Source: Mesorhizobium sp. dw_380
GTDB lineage: Bacteria; Pseudomonadota; Alphaproteobacteria; Rhizobiales; Rhizobiaceae
Direction: 5' to 3'
NCBI RefSeq assembly: GCF_018588885.1
Contig: NZ_JAFFIW010000012.1
Span: forward strand, 62,001 to 126,000
DNA: 64,000 nucleotides
The notes below the pieces were generated by a model. The model was not told where the DNA came from. It did not search any database and worked only from the letters and a program-made list of their open reading frames with translations. Made by a program: the position numbers and the translations under genes. Each line of letters opens with the position of its first letter. Position 1 is the first letter of the stretch. This document shows, one piece after another, positions 37,814 through 46,719 of the stretch.

Positions 37814-39085
37814 TTATTGGCTGGGCAGCGGCGCCAGCTTCACCTTGATCACATCGCCGGGCAGGATGGGCGTGTCTTCCTTCGCCGCGATCTCGCTGGT
37901 CTTGCCGTCGACGACCCGCACCAGCGCGTAGAGCAGGGCAGGCTCTTCGTTGGTCGCGGTGGCTACCCTCGTGGCGGGATCGGTCGCCTGCGCGATCAGG
38001 CCTTGCTGCATATTCACCTTCAGCGCGGCCTCGTTCAGGTCGGCTTCGGTCTGCTGCCGGTCGGCGGCGAGGCTCGAACTCAAGGTATTCTGGGCATCGA
38101 TGGCGTCCTGCGTCGCCTTGCTGATCGCCTGCTTGGCGGTGAGGATGGCCGTCTCGTAGTCCAGGATCTTGCCCTGCAGGTCGGTGACGGACTGCTGCGA
38201 ATCCAGAAGCCTCGCATTGGCGACCAGACCCTTCTGCGCCAGCGGGCCGATGCTGGCGAGCTGCTGCTGCGCCAGATCGACCTGCTTCTGCTGGTTGACG
38301 ATCTTCTTCTGCAGCGATTCGATCTCGGCCTGCAAAACCCCCTTGAGATCGTCCAACGCCTCGAGTTTCAGCTTCAGCGCCTTCTGGTCGGCCGTCAGGA
38401 TCGTCATCTCATCGGCGACGATGGCCGGCAGCCGCGGGTCGCCCTCGACCTCCTTCGGTGCCTCGAAGCTGGTCTTGCCCGCAAGGTCGGCATCGATGCG
38501 GGCACGTCTGACCATCAGCCGGATGCGCTGGTCGTCGGAGATATCGAAGTTGCCCTTGGCGGTGACCAGGTCCTTGCCGAGCTGGGGACCGTAGTCGGTG
38601 TTGCGCCTGATGCCACCGGCGACGCTGATCGCTTTCAGCACCGTCAGATCGGGCACATAGGGAAACTGGCCGGGATTCTGCACTTCGCCCGAAATGTAGA
38701 ACGGCCGGAACTGCGCCATCTCGACCGAGGCTTCGGGCCTGTCCGACAGGGCGAGCTTGTGCTGCAGCGCCTCTCCGATCGCCGCCGCGACTTCCGCCGT
38801 GGTCTTGCCGGCCGCCGGCAGCTCGCCGACGAAAGGCACCGACAGCGTGCCGCCCGGTCCGACCGTGTATTGGCCATTGACCGCAGTCCAGTCCCTGAAC
38901 GTGCCTTCGACGGTCTGCCATTCGGCGATCCGGATGGTGAGCTTGTCCTGTGAGCCGAGATGGTATTCATCGGCTGCGGCGATCTGGGGAAGAAAAGCGA
39001 GCGACGCCGCAAGGCACGTGGCCATAAGCCGAGAGCGGCCGGAAAAGGGGCCGCTGCCAAAGGCTTCGAATATGTCTGTTTTCAA
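37814..39085 (-). CDS. exoF: outer-membrane polysaccharide export protein (ExoF-like)
   Basis: A 423-residue periplasmic/outer-membrane-associated protein. After a signal sequence (ATCLAASLAFLPQIAAA) comes a Poly_export (Wza-like) domain with LGSQDKLTIRIAEWQTVEG and VGELPAAGKTTAEVAAAI, an SLBB-like segment FYISGEVQNPGQFPYVPDL, then a long coiled coil (about residues 235-330) and an ending LPGDVIKVKL. This order is as in S. meliloti ExoF. TTG 39085 or ATG 39025 could be the start. It follows exoY after 66 bp, on the same strand. Confidence 0.88.
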   Translation of the reverse strand: MKTDIFEAFGSGPFSGRSRLMATCLAASLAFLPQIAAADEYHLGSQDKLTIRIAEWQTVEGTFRDWTAVNGQYTVGPGGTLSVPFVGELPAAGKTTAEVAAAIGEALQHKLALSDRPEASVEMAQFRPFYISGEVQNPGQFPYVPDLTVLKAISVAGGIRRNTDYGPQLGKDLVTAKGNFDISDDQRIRLMVRRARIDADLAGKTSFEAPKEVEGDPRLPAIVADEMTILTADQKALKLKLEALDDLKGVLQAEIESLQKKIVNQQKQVDLAQQQLASIGPLAQKGLVANARLLDSQQSVTDLQGKILDYETAILTAKQAISKATQDAIDAQNTLSSSLAADRQQTEADLNEAALKVNMQQGLIAQATDPATRVATATNEEPALLYALVRVVDGKTSEIAAKEDTPILPGDVIKVKLAPLPSQ

Positions 39086-39151
39086 CTGAGCGTTCCGATC
39101 CGTTTTAGCCCCATCGCCCGATGAGCTTGCCGCCGGATGCCTGGCGGCCGG

Positions 39152-39829
39152 TCAGTAAGAACCGCGTGACATCCAGACGGCCGGCACGGTCTTGATGATG
39201 ATGCGAACATCCCCGAACAGCGACCAGTTCTCGACATAGTGTCGATCGAACGCGACGCGGCTGTCATAGGAGACATCGTTGCGGCCGCTGACCTGCCACA
39301 GGCCGGTCAGGCCGGGACGGGACTTCAGATAGTACACGGCCGCACTGCCGTAGATTTCCAGTTCGTCGCGCACCACCGGGCGAGGTCCGACAAGGCTCAT
39401 GTCGCCCTGCAGGATGTTGATGATCTGCGGCAGCTCATCGAGGCTGAGCTTGCGCAACACCGCGCCGACGCGGGTGACGCGCGGATCGTTTTTCAGCTTG
39501 CGGGTCGCTAGCCATTCCGCATTGGCTTCCGGATTGGTGGCGAGATAGGCGGCCAGCACCTTGTCGCCGTCGGGAACCATGGTGCGGAACTTCAGGCACG
39601 CAAAAATCCGTCCGCCGCGTCCGATTCGCCGATGACCGTAGAAAATCGATCCGCCATCGGAAAGTTTGACCAGCAGCGCGATCATCACAAACAGCGGGCT
39701 GAGGGCGATCAGGCCAATCAGCGAACCGGCGATATCGAAGCTGCGCTTGATGAGGCCACCGATCGGCGGCGGAAAATCGGTGCCAGCCTGCGAAAAATCC
39801 GCCGTGGCCGACTTGGCAACGTCCCTCAT
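39152..39829 (-). CDS. exoY: undecaprenyl-phosphate sugar-1-phosphate transferase (ExoY-like)
   Basis: A 225-residue priming transferase of the bacterial sugar transferase family. One N-terminal hydrophobic helix ([20 protein letters not shown]) is followed by the conserved [32 protein letters not shown] and [12 protein letters not shown], ending [15 protein letters not shown] and [16 protein letters not shown]. It should start repeat-unit synthesis by transferring Gal-1-P (or Glc-1-P) to undecaprenyl phosphate. The 15-bp palindrome lies 55 bp before ATG 39829. Confidence 0.92.
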   Translation of the reverse strand: MRDVAKSATADFSQAGTDFPPPIGGLIKRSFDIAGSLIGLIALSPLFVMIALLVKLSDGGSIFYGHRRIGRGGRIFACLKFRTMVPDGDKVLAAYLATNPEANAEWLATRKLKNDPRVTRVGAVLRKLSLDELPQIINILQGDMSLVGPRPVVRDELEIYGSAAVYYLKSRPGLTGLWQVSGRNDVSYDSRVAFDRHYVENWSLFGDVRIIIKTVPAVWMSRGSY

Positions 39830-39883
39830 GCCGTAAACTCCATGCGTTGAACGAATGGTTCACCACACACGATATCAAAAAAA

Positions 39884-39898
39884 TGTTGCAGCGCAACA
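39884..39898. promoter_or_regulatory. EPS/lasso palindrome, site 2 (before exoY)
   Basis: TGTTGC-AGC-GCAACA, a perfect inverted repeat 55 bp before exoY. It is followed on the minus strand by a T-tract as in sites 8 and 7. Confidence 0.6.
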
Positions 39899-40432
39899 CA
39901 CAATTTCCCATGCCGTTGAAATAGTTGCGTCATGAATTGACTAAATAATAAGCTTGAAATGCATATTTTTCAGGATATTTAGCACATTTGTGACAATAAA
40001 TGGGCAAATGGAAAAAAATCCCGACCTTTTTGGGGCGAATTTTGGGCAGGGCATCCTCGCCGGCCTGGAATGGCGCATATCAGTGCTTTAGAAAGGTATG
40101 AGGTTCACGACCATTAACATAAAATACTACTTAATACTATGGGCAGTACTGGAAAAGCCAGGCGGATGCAGGTTGAGTGATGTGCGGCCGTGTGCGTTGC
40201 AGCATGGCAGAGTCGATCGCGTAAGCTCAATCAAAAATATGTGCGGTTGCCCTTGCTGCCTTCTGCTCGCCTTAATAGAATTGCAAATTATACCTGTCAG
40301 AGTGGCGACAGGTTGAAAGGCCGGAAGCAACCGGTCGACAGCGGGTGGTTTAACAAGCCCGCATGACAAGGGACGGCGCTCGGGTGGGGCTATCGTTGGA
40401 TATTACCCGAGCCGGTTTATGGGCTATTGGGT
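39899..40432. other. AT-rich intergenic region between exoY and the exoX-like gene
   Basis: About 530 bp with a much higher A+T content than its surroundings and no gene that I can support. It probably holds the divergent promoters of exoY and of the ExoX-like gene; runs such as TTTTTCAGGATATTTAG and AACATAAAATACTACTTA are seen. No further copy of the palindrome was found here. Confidence 0.55.
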
Positions 40433-40708
40433 ATGTCGCTTCCAAAATTCATCATTGGGATGATTTTCGCTCTCGCGATCGTCGTCAGCTGGTCCTGGAT
40501 CGACGGCGCTTCGCTGGGCACGACACTGCTGCGCGTCGTCATCTGTGCCGTGGTCATCCAGGCCGGCTATTTCGCGCTCGTCTATGCCATGATCGCCAGG
40601 AGTGCGCCGACGCCGGCCGACAGGCTACGCGAAGCGGAAAGAAAGTTGAGTTCGACCGACGTGGCCGAAGGCGAGAAGCTTGGCAGTGCCCGGCGGAGCG
40701 TGCACTAG
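40433..40708 (+). CDS. ExoX/SyrA-like small exopolysaccharide repressor
   Basis: A 91-residue membrane protein with two hydrophobic helices (FIIGMIFALAIVVSWSWI and VICAVVIQAGYFALVYAMI), followed by a charged cytoplasmic tail. The pattern MSLPKFIIGM and QAGYF fits the small exopolysaccharide production repressors of rhizobia (SyrA family), and it lies divergent from exoY, as exoX does in S. meliloti. ExoX acts by inhibiting ExoY post-translationally. ATG 40433 is chosen. It is convergent with the lasso exporter gene (23 bp). Confidence 0.65.
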   Translation: MSLPKFIIGMIFALAIVVSWSWIDGASLGTTLLRVVICAVVIQAGYFALVYAMIARSAPTPADRLREAERKLSSTDVAEGEKLGSARRSVH

Positions 40709-40731
40709 TTCGAAAGAGAATCTGACCTGGC

Positions 40732-42576
40732 TCAGGCCACATTGGCGGGTTCGCTTTCCGCCTGTTCTCCCGACAGCATCCTGGACAATCTGCTCGCCGG
40801 CTTTGCCTTCAGCCGCTGATACTGCCCGACTTCCACGACGCGGCCGTCTTCCATCGCCACCACCCAGTCCGCGAAGGCGATCATCGATGGACGGTGCGCG
40901 ATGGTCAGGATGGTCATGGCGCCGCGCAATCCGTCGATCGACCGGGCGATCAGCGACTGGTTCTGCCAGTCGAGCGCGCTGGTCGCCTCATCCAGGATAA
41001 GCAGCGACGGCTTGCGCAGCAGCGCCCGCGCCAGCGCGATGCGCTGGCGTTCGCCGCCCGAGAGGCGCACGCCACGGTCGCCGACCACTGTATCGAGCCG
41101 CTGGTCGAGCCGTTCGACGAACTCGGCGGCATGCGCGGCGCGCAGCGCGGTCCACAAATCGTCGTTGCTGGCCTGCGGCGCGGCAAGACGCAGATTGGCC
41201 GCGATCGTGTCGTGCAGCAGGAACACATCCTGCGGCACGTAGGCCACCTGGTCGCGCCAGCGGCGGCGATTGGCGGCATCGATCTCGACGCCGTCGACCA
41301 GGATCTTGCCGGCGGTCGGCTCGAGCAGGCCGAGCAGCATGTCGGCGATCGTGCTCTTGCCCGATCCCGAAGGGCCGATCAGGGCAGTGACCTTGCCCGC
41401 GGGAAGGCCGAAGGTGATGTCGCTCACCACCGCCTTGCCGGCGCCGGCATCATAGAAGAAGGAGACCCCGCGAATGTTCAGCCCGGTATCGAGCGACAGC
41501 TTGCTTGTATCCCTGGATTCGGCATGGCCCGGTTCGCGCTCGGCGTCGAAGCGTGCCTGCAGGCCGCGCATGGCCGTATAGGCGGGCAGGTTGATCAGCA
41601 CTTGCTGCGCCTGCGTCTGCATGTCCATGAAGCGCGGCGCGATCCGCATGAAGACCAGAAGCAGTACGACGATCTCGGCCAACGACAGGTTGAAGCGGAC
41701 CAGCGCCACATAGATGAACAGGCTCAAGCCGACGACGCTCGCCACCTGGAACACGGCGGTGCCGATCGAGCTGTTGCGCACATAGTCGATGTTGTCGGCC
41801 TTCATCTTTTCGAGCGTGGCCTGCAATTGCGCGAAATAACTGGCCTCGACATTCAGGCTCTTGGCCACCTTGATGCCGCCAAGAAATTCCGAGACCGTTC
41901 GGTACTGATCCTGGCGATTGCTTGTCAGGACACGCCCGAACGCGGTGGCGCGCGAGCGAAATGGCTGCAGCGCCACGAACATCATGACGCCGATGACCAC
42001 CGCAAACAGCGTCATGACAGGCGAGATGAACACGGAGACCACGAGATAGCCGGCCAGAAGCACGGCGATCTGCACCAGCATCAGCAGGGAGAAGGCAGCC
42101 CCCTGGACCCGGTCTATGTCTCCCGTCAAGGCGTGGTCGAGGTCGGAGCTGCGCATGCGCGCGAACACCCCCCAGCGCGCCTTGCCGATGCTCTCGAACA
42201 AATTCATGCGCAAGCGGTTGATGAAGTCGAAAAGCAGCCTTGCCATGTAGACCGACTTGAAGCGGTTGAATGCGGCCTGCACGGCAACCAGCCCGACCAG
42301 CGCAAACAGCACTGTCGTCAGCTGCAGCGTTCCGTCCGGCACCAGCCAGCGCACGAAACCGATGTTCGGCAAGCGGACGGCGAAATCCTGGTCGGCGCGC
42401 CCGACCAGATGCAGCAGCGGCACCAGCAGCAGGATCGACATGCCTTCCGTCAGGCTGCCGAGGATCAGGAACAGCAGCGCCGTCCAGGTTCGCCGCCCGC
42501 CAATCTGGGCGATGACGGCGCCGAACGCGGCGACATCGCGAAACAGTGACAGGCGAAGGATCGAGGACTTCGACAT
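40732..42576 (-). CDS. lasD: lasso-peptide ABC exporter (permease-ATPase fusion)
   Basis: A 614-residue exporter. Six membrane segments occupy roughly residues 20-330. The ATPase has Walker A GPSGSGKST, VRLSGGERQRIALARALL and Walker B LILDEATSALD. Expected to export the mature lasso peptide and give self-protection. Either ATG 42576 or GTG 42588 (overlapping the kinase stop by four bases) can be the start; the second fits the coupled pattern of the operon. It is the last gene of the lasA-D transcript. Confidence 0.85.
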   Translation of the reverse strand: MSKSSILRLSLFRDVAAFGAVIAQIGGRRTWTALLFLILGSLTEGMSILLLVPLLHLVGRADQDFAVRLPNIGFVRWLVPDGTLQLTTVLFALVGLVAVQAAFNRFKSVYMARLLFDFINRLRMNLFESIGKARWGVFARMRSSDLDHALTGDIDRVQGAAFSLLMLVQIAVLLAGYLVVSVFISPVMTLFAVVIGVMMFVALQPFRSRATAFGRVLTSNRQDQYRTVSEFLGGIKVAKSLNVEASYFAQLQATLEKMKADNIDYVRNSSIGTAVFQVASVVGLSLFIYVALVRFNLSLAEIVVLLLVFMRIAPRFMDMQTQAQQVLINLPAYTAMRGLQARFDAEREPGHAESRDTSKLSLDTGLNIRGVSFFYDAGAGKAVVSDITFGLPAGKVTALIGPSGSGKSTIADMLLGLLEPTAGKILVDGVEIDAANRRRWRDQVAYVPQDVFLLHDTIAANLRLAAPQASNDDLWTALRAAHAAEFVERLDQRLDTVVGDRGVRLSGGERQRIALARALLRKPSLLILDEATSALDWQNQSLIARSIDGLRGAMTILTIAHRPSMIAFADWVVAMEDGRVVEVGQYQRLKAKPASRLSRMLSGEQAESEPANVA

Positions 42577-42584
42577 GATTGCGC

Positions 42585-43604
42585 TCACCGCTGCCGGCGG
42601 CCAGCCGCCGGATCCCCGGCCGCCAGATGCCAGGCCGCAAAGTCGGTTTCGATCAGCTCCACCGCCTCGCCAATTCTGTCGAGGCCGGTCGGAACTTCCA
42701 GCCGGCACACACCGACATGGTTAGCGATTCCTGAACATTGCCGAAAATGCATCGCCGCGAAATCGCCGGTCAAGGCCGCGCGGCCAAACCGTGTCACGTA
42801 GGAGAATTTGATGATGGCCTGCAAGGCGGCGATGCCGGACAAGGGGGTGATCTCGGCCCTTTGGCCGCGCTCGAGGACATAGATCCTGGTCGCCGGCACT
42901 TTGCCGCCGGAGAAGGCGCCGTGCAGGCGATGCTGCATCTTCTCGATCGCCGGATGCACTTGCGGCCGCACCTCAGCTTGGCCAAGCGGAATTGCGGCCG
43001 CGGCGTCGGCGGCAAGCTTGATCTGCGGAAAGCCCGGAACGATCATCGGCTCGTCCGGGTCGGTGAGATCGAGCGCCACGACGTCATCGGTAAGCAGATC
43101 ATGCCCGGCCCTGATCAGCGCACTTGCCGTCGTCGATTTGCCGGCGCCCTTGTCGCCCATGAAGATGGTGCCCCTGCCGGTCACCGCGATGGCGCTGGCA
43201 TGCAGGACGAGCAGGCCGCGCCGGTGCAGCAACAGCGCCATCACCGGCCCCAGCAGCGGGAAGGCAAGTAATGCGTCGTCGACGCCGGGCGCCGGCTCGA
43301 TGTCGATGCGACAACCGTCGCTGATCAGGAAGGCGCCGACGGCATGCCAAGCGAGATATTGCCGGTCCGGGTCGAAGTGGAAGATCGTCGCGGCCTCGGG
43401 CGAAGGCCCAGGCATGTCGATGGCGCCGATGGCGATCAGGATATCCGGCGCCGCCACCGGCTCCATCGGTTCCAGCTCGGGCAATGCCACGTCGGATGCG
43501 ACGGTCAGGCCATAGGTCCGGTAGTAACGTCGCTCTCTCATCATCGCGCCATGGCGAGGAGGATGATCGGCACGTGCGGCGAGCGGCTGGTTGCGAGGCA
43601 TCAT
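42585..43604 (-). CDS. lasK: HPr-kinase-like lasso peptide kinase
   Basis: A 339-residue protein of the HprK-related group found in paeninodin-type clusters. The P-loop GDKGAGKST is at 150-158, preceded by GLLVLHASAI and followed by the DD pair in LLTDDVVALD and by the family-like stretch IVPGFPQIKL. Family members phosphorylate the C-terminal serine of the lasso precursor; the precursor here ends in Ser. The ATG overlaps the cyclase stop by four bases (ATGA). A regulatory HPr kinase/phosphorylase is unlikely given the context. Confidence 0.8.
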   Translation of the reverse strand: MMPRNQPLAARADHPPRHGAMMRERRYYRTYGLTVASDVALPELEPMEPVAAPDILIAIGAIDMPGPSPEAATIFHFDPDRQYLAWHAVGAFLISDGCRIDIEPAPGVDDALLAFPLLGPVMALLLHRRGLLVLHASAIAVTGRGTIFMGDKGAGKSTTASALIRAGHDLLTDDVVALDLTDPDEPMIVPGFPQIKLAADAAAAIPLGQAEVRPQVHPAIEKMQHRLHGAFSGGKVPATRIYVLERGQRAEITPLSGIAALQAIIKFSYVTRFGRAALTGDFAAMHFRQCSGIANHVGVCRLEVPTGLDRIGEAVELIETDFAAWHLAAGDPAAGRRQR

Positions 43605-45523
43605 GCGGGGCTCCCGCTGTGCTGGACCTGCCGCAGCCAGAGTGACAGCGACGCCGAGCGCCAGACATACTGGACATCGAGCGGCGCCGCCTGATCGGGT
43701 TGGCGCAGCAGTCGCGCATAGGCGGCACTCACCTGTGGCAGGTTGACGTAGGGCGCGATGCGGCCGGCATCCGAGACCAGCAATTGCTCCAGGAGGTCGC
43801 GGTGGTTGCGCACCATGCCATTAACGAGATTGGCGGTGAAATCGATCTTGTCGCGCCGCCACTGGACCGCCGCCGGCAGGATGCCCTCCATGGCGCGGCG
43901 CAACACATAGCGGCCAAAGCCGTGGCTGAGCTTCTCCTCGCCCGGCAGCGCCAGGCAGAACTCGACCAGCGGCTTGTCCCAGAACGGATAACGCGGTTCG
44001 ACGCCGAAATTGGCTGCTGCCTTGTCGAGAACCTCGAAAGAGTGCGGCACATAACCGTTGGACAGGATCCAGCGATGGCTGAGCGCGTCGCTGGCCTGGA
44101 CGCCGGGCGGCATATAGCCGGCCCGGCGGAAGCGGTCGATGAGTTCGGTCCGCCTAGCCAGGTCCGGATTGATCAGGTCGCGCCAGCTCCGGCCACGCTG
44201 CGTTTGGCCAGGCCGGCGGAACTTGTTCAGCGCCCGGTTCGCCAGCTGTCTCAGCCTGGCGATGCGCCAGGCAGGTCCGTAAAGGGTCAGGAACTGGTAA
44301 TAGAGACCGAACGTGCTGTCGCCATAGGTGTCGGAGGCGCTGCGGACCTCGCGCCAAAGGTTCAGCCATTTGCCGGCATTGGCAAGCTCGTGCAGATGGC
44401 CATGTCCCTGCGAAACGACCTCGTCGCCGCCATGGCCGTCGAGCAGCACCTTGATGCCCTTGGCGCCCGCCGTCCGGTAGATGCCGCGGGTCAGCGTCAG
44501 GCCGGGCGCCAGGAAGGTGCCTTCCTGCTCCTCCAGCACCCGCTCGAATTCGGCGAAGGGTGCATAATTGCCGACAGGGATCAGCGTCGGGTCGGCCCTC
44601 TGCTGATCGAGAACCGCATCGATAAAGGCGCGCTCGTCCATCGACGAGCCCTTCTCGAAGATCAGCGAGAAGGTGGGCAGCTTTGGTTTCCGCTCGGCGG
44701 CGTTCTGCAGGCCGGCGACGCAGGCGATCGATGAGGAATCGAGGCCGCCGCTCAGCATCGCGCCGATCGACCGACTTCCGCGCATGCGGTTGCGCACCGA
44801 TTGAGAGAACAGATGGGCGAATTCCTCCGGTGCATCCGACCGCAGCGCTCGCGGCGAGGGCTCGATCTGCCAGTATCGGCGCAGCACCACCTGTTGCGCG
44901 GTGACGGTGAGGCTGTGCCGCGCCGGCAGGCTGAAAATGTCGCTGTAGGGCGTCGATTGCGGGTCGTCGGGGAGCCCGGCCAGGAAGCCGGAGATCCGGT
45001 GCTCGCTGATGCGTGCACCGACGCCGTCGAGTCCAAGCATCGGCCCGATCTCGGAGGCAAAGGCGAAACGTCGGTCCGCCGCATGGTAGTAGAATGGCTT
45101 GATCCCGAAATGGTCTCGCGCGCAGAACAGCAATTGCCGCTCGGCATCCCAGATCGCGAAGGCGAAATCGCCCTGCAGATGCACGGGGCTGGCTTCACCC
45201 CAGCGCAGATAGGCCCGCATCAGCAGTGTCGCATCGGCGACCGAGCTGTCGCGTATGCCGAGCTTCGCCATCAACTCGTCGCGATTGTCCAGCCGGCAAT
45301 CGGCGGTGATGGCGAGCTTGCCGCCGGCCATGGTCAGCGGGCCGGGGCCGGCTTCATCCGTGGTGTTGAGCCAGGCGTGGCCAAGCGCGATGCCGGTGTC
45401 CAGCCACCATGAATTTCCGTCGGGGGCGCGATGGCGCATGCGTGCCAGCATCTGCTGGATGTCGGTCGCCGCGTCCGTCGGCGCGGGCCCCTGTCGCAGC
45501 AGGATTCCGGCCACGCCGCTCAT
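43601..45523 (-). CDS. lasC: lasso-peptide macrolactam synthetase (asparagine synthetase-like)
   Basis: A 640-residue homologue of class B asparagine synthetase. The N-terminal Ntn-like domain keeps its fold (FAFAIWDAERQLLFCARDHFGIKP, read in parts) but residue 2 is Ser, not the Cys of glutaminase, so ammonia release is not expected. The synthetase domain has the ATP-pyrophosphatase loop SGGLDSSS at 258-265 and VLLDGHGGDEV further on. It should adenylate the ring Asp and close the isopeptide bond with Gly1. ATG overlaps the B2 stop (ATGA). Confidence 0.88.
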   Translation of the reverse strand: MSGVAGILLRQGPAPTDAATDIQQMLARMRHRAPDGNSWWLDTGIALGHAWLNTTDEAGPGPLTMAGGKLAITADCRLDNRDELMAKLGIRDSSVADATLLMRAYLRWGEASPVHLQGDFAFAIWDAERQLLFCARDHFGIKPFYYHAADRRFAFASEIGPMLGLDGVGARISEHRISGFLAGLPDDPQSTPYSDIFSLPARHSLTVTAQQVVLRRYWQIEPSPRALRSDAPEEFAHLFSQSVRNRMRGSRSIGAMLSGGLDSSSIACVAGLQNAAERKPKLPTFSLIFEKGSSMDERAFIDAVLDQQRADPTLIPVGNYAPFAEFERVLEEQEGTFLAPGLTLTRGIYRTAGAKGIKVLLDGHGGDEVVSQGHGHLHELANAGKWLNLWREVRSASDTYGDSTFGLYYQFLTLYGPAWRIARLRQLANRALNKFRRPGQTQRGRSWRDLINPDLARRTELIDRFRRAGYMPPGVQASDALSHRWILSNGYVPHSFEVLDKAAANFGVEPRYPFWDKPLVEFCLALPGEEKLSHGFGRYVLRRAMEGILPAAVQWRRDKIDFTANLVNGMVRNHRDLLEQLLVSDAGRIAPYVNLPQVSAAYARLLRQPDQAAPLDVQYVWRSASLSLWLRQVQHSGSPA

Positions 45524-45978
45524 CGGCTGCCGTGGTCGACCAGATGGGCGAAACCATCGACCGAGCCGCCAAGCACGATATGGTTGTCGCTGACCAGCCA
45601 GGCATGCGCCTTCAGTTGCTCGCCCGTGCCGCGTTCGATGCCGATGCGGATGTTGGAGGCATTGCCCTGGCGCGCAAGAATGTATTGGCCCGAAAGCGCC
45701 TGGGTCAGGCAGGTGGCGCGCGGCACGAACCTTGCAGCCGCGCTAACCCCCCAGGCGACGAGCCGCAACTCGCCCATACTGGCGCACTGGCGCGCGTTGA
45801 GCCGGGTCACCATGCCGCGAACACGGTTGTAGGAGAACAATGTCAGCGCCAGCCGGACGGTTGCGACCACCACCAGGCAGCGGCAAAGGAAAAGTGCTTC
45901 CGAGCCGTTCAGGGAGAGAACCCTGGCCAAGCTCCGCCGGCTGGGCCGGCGTTTCGCCGGCCTGGGTCTGTGTTCCAT
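45520..45978 (-). CDS. lasB2: lasso-peptide leader peptidase (B2 protein, transglutaminase-like)
   Basis: A 152-residue cysteine-protease-fold protein. After a basic, hydrophobic N-terminus it has FVPRATCLTQALSGQYILAR with the presumed nucleophile Cys90 and LKAHAWLVSDNHIVLGG with His125, as in lasso B2 proteins. It removes the precursor leader. ATG 45978 is preferred because AAGGA lies upstream; ATGs at 46002 and 46038 would lengthen it by 8 or 20 residues into the RRE gene. Confidence 0.85.
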   Translation of the reverse strand: MEHRPRPAKRRPSRRSLARVLSLNGSEALFLCRCLVVVATVRLALTLFSYNRVRGMVTRLNARQCASMGELRLVAWGVSAAARFVPRATCLTQALSGQYILARQGNASNIRIGIERGTGEQLKAHAWLVSDNHIVLGGSVDGFAHLVDHGSR

Positions 45979-46021
45979 CGCAGGTCCTTGCCGCGAGATC
46001 ATGGCCTTTTGCGGAGCCTGC

Positions 46022-46321
46022 CTAAACGAGTGCCTCATGCTGCAGCCTCGCAAGTCCGTTTTCGGCCAGGCCTTTCAGCAATGCGTCGACGTCGGTCTTG
46101 CAGCGCTCGGCGTCGACATTGTAACGCTCAAGCACGGCGCCGCGGATATCGGCGATCGACTTCGGCTCCTGGATCAGTTCCCAGATGAAAGCGCCGACGC
46201 CATTGAGGCTGTAATAGATATTGGATTTCAGATTGAGGAGCGCGAGGCCATCGCCGAATTCGCAAGCCACGGCATCCTTGGTGGCACTTACGCAATCGTG
46301 CTCAGATGGGTTCCAGTTCAT
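46022..46321 (-). CDS. lasB1: lasso-peptide RRE protein (B1, PqqD-like)
   Basis: A 99-residue RiPP recognition element. LALLNLKSNIYYSLNGVGAF followed by IWELIQ and the C-terminal helical part with VDALLKGLAENGL are PqqD-like. It should bind the leader (Y, P, L, G positions) and deliver the precursor to B2. ATG 46321 has GAGG nine bases before it. It starts 162 bp after the lasA stop, the gap containing a hairpin. Confidence 0.87.
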   Translation of the reverse strand: MNWNPSEHDCVSATKDAVACEFGDGLALLNLKSNIYYSLNGVGAFIWELIQEPKSIADIRGAVLERYNVDAERCKTDVDALLKGLAENGLARLQHEALV

Positions 46322-46397
46322 CCTAAAACCTCGTTTGCAACACACGGTCTACGCGTCGTCAGTTCAGTGCAGGAAAGTCGGATCAATGCTGGAAAGT

Positions 46398-46415
46398 CGG
46401 GGATTTTCATCCCCG
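46398..46415 (-). promoter_or_regulatory. intercistronic hairpin between lasA and lasB1
   Basis: On the minus strand CGGGGAT-GAAA-ATCCCCG forms a seven-pair stem capped by a GNRA tetraloop. There is no uridine tract. It could stabilise the short lasA mRNA or cut expression of the downstream enzymes, as is common after RiPP precursor genes. Confidence 0.65.
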
Positions 46416-46483
46416 GCTCCATTTATGGTTTATGGTCTTGGATCCTGGAGGCCCAACGTCACTCCTTCAGGACCAGGCTAGTC

Positions 46484-46636
46484 TCAGGAGAACGTCAGGT
46501 CGCCGATCGGGGTGTGCGCGGGAAACGAAGCGTCGATTGCCGTGCTGCCACCGCCGCCCTGGGTGATGGTTTCAATCGAACCATGTACCGTCAGGCTTGG
46601 CGTTTCGTACTCGTGCCTTTCAACATTCTGTTCCAT
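46484..46636 (-). CDS. lasA: lasso-peptide precursor
   Basis: A 50-residue precursor. ATG 46636 is preceded by AGGAG. The 26-residue leader has Y10, P13, L15, G19 and T25, exactly the YxxPxLxxxGxxxxxT pattern recognised by lasso RRE and protease proteins, with Thr in the penultimate leader position. The predicted core is residues 27-50 (24 residues): ring GGGGSTAID, with Gly1 to be joined to the side chain of Asp9, then tail ASFPAHTPIGDLTFS. The C-terminal Ser is the site used by kinases of the paeninodin type, and a matching kinase gene is in the operon. Phe12, His15 and Phe23 are possible plug residues (inference). Confidence 0.9.
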   Translation of the reverse strand: MEQNVERHEYETPSLTVHGSIETITQGGGGSTAIDASFPAHTPIGDLTFS

Positions 46637-46690
46637 TTTACTCTCCTATGAGGACTTGAAACGGCCTGTCGAGTGCCGTCAGCACTTTCA

Positions 46691-46719
46691 TGCTGCAATG
46701 CAATAGCTGCATAGCAACA
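46691..46719 (-). promoter_or_regulatory. two EPS/lasso palindromes in front of lasA (sites 3 and 4)
   Basis: On the minus strand TGTTGC-TAT-GCAGCT (46719-46705) and TATTGC-ATT-GCAGCA (46705-46691) share one base. They end 55 bp before the lasA start. A -35-like TTGACT (46731-46726) lies just upstream, so the sites would cover the -10 region and could act as an operator. Confidence 0.6.

Noticed and set aside
40098..40316. Short frames in the AT-rich exoY/exoX-like gap
   Set aside because: Cys/Leu-rich random-looking translations without start-site support.
40894..42549. A long plus-strand frame opposite lasD
   Set aside because: Composition is unnatural (His, Gln, Asp rich) and the minus-strand ABC exporter is well supported.
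42585..43604. Reading the kinase as regulatory HPr kinase/phosphorylase
   Set aside because: It lies translationally coupled inside the lasso operon and lacks PTS or two-component neighbours.
43601..45523. Reading this gene as asparagine synthetase AsnB
   Set aside because: Residue 2 is Ser instead of the glutaminase Cys and the flanking RRE, B2 and precursor genes define it as a lasso cyclase.
46529..46531. Asp20 of the lasso core (residue 46 of the precursor) as ring acceptor
   Set aside because: Known lasso rings have seven to nine residues; Asp9 fits and a 20-residue ring does not.
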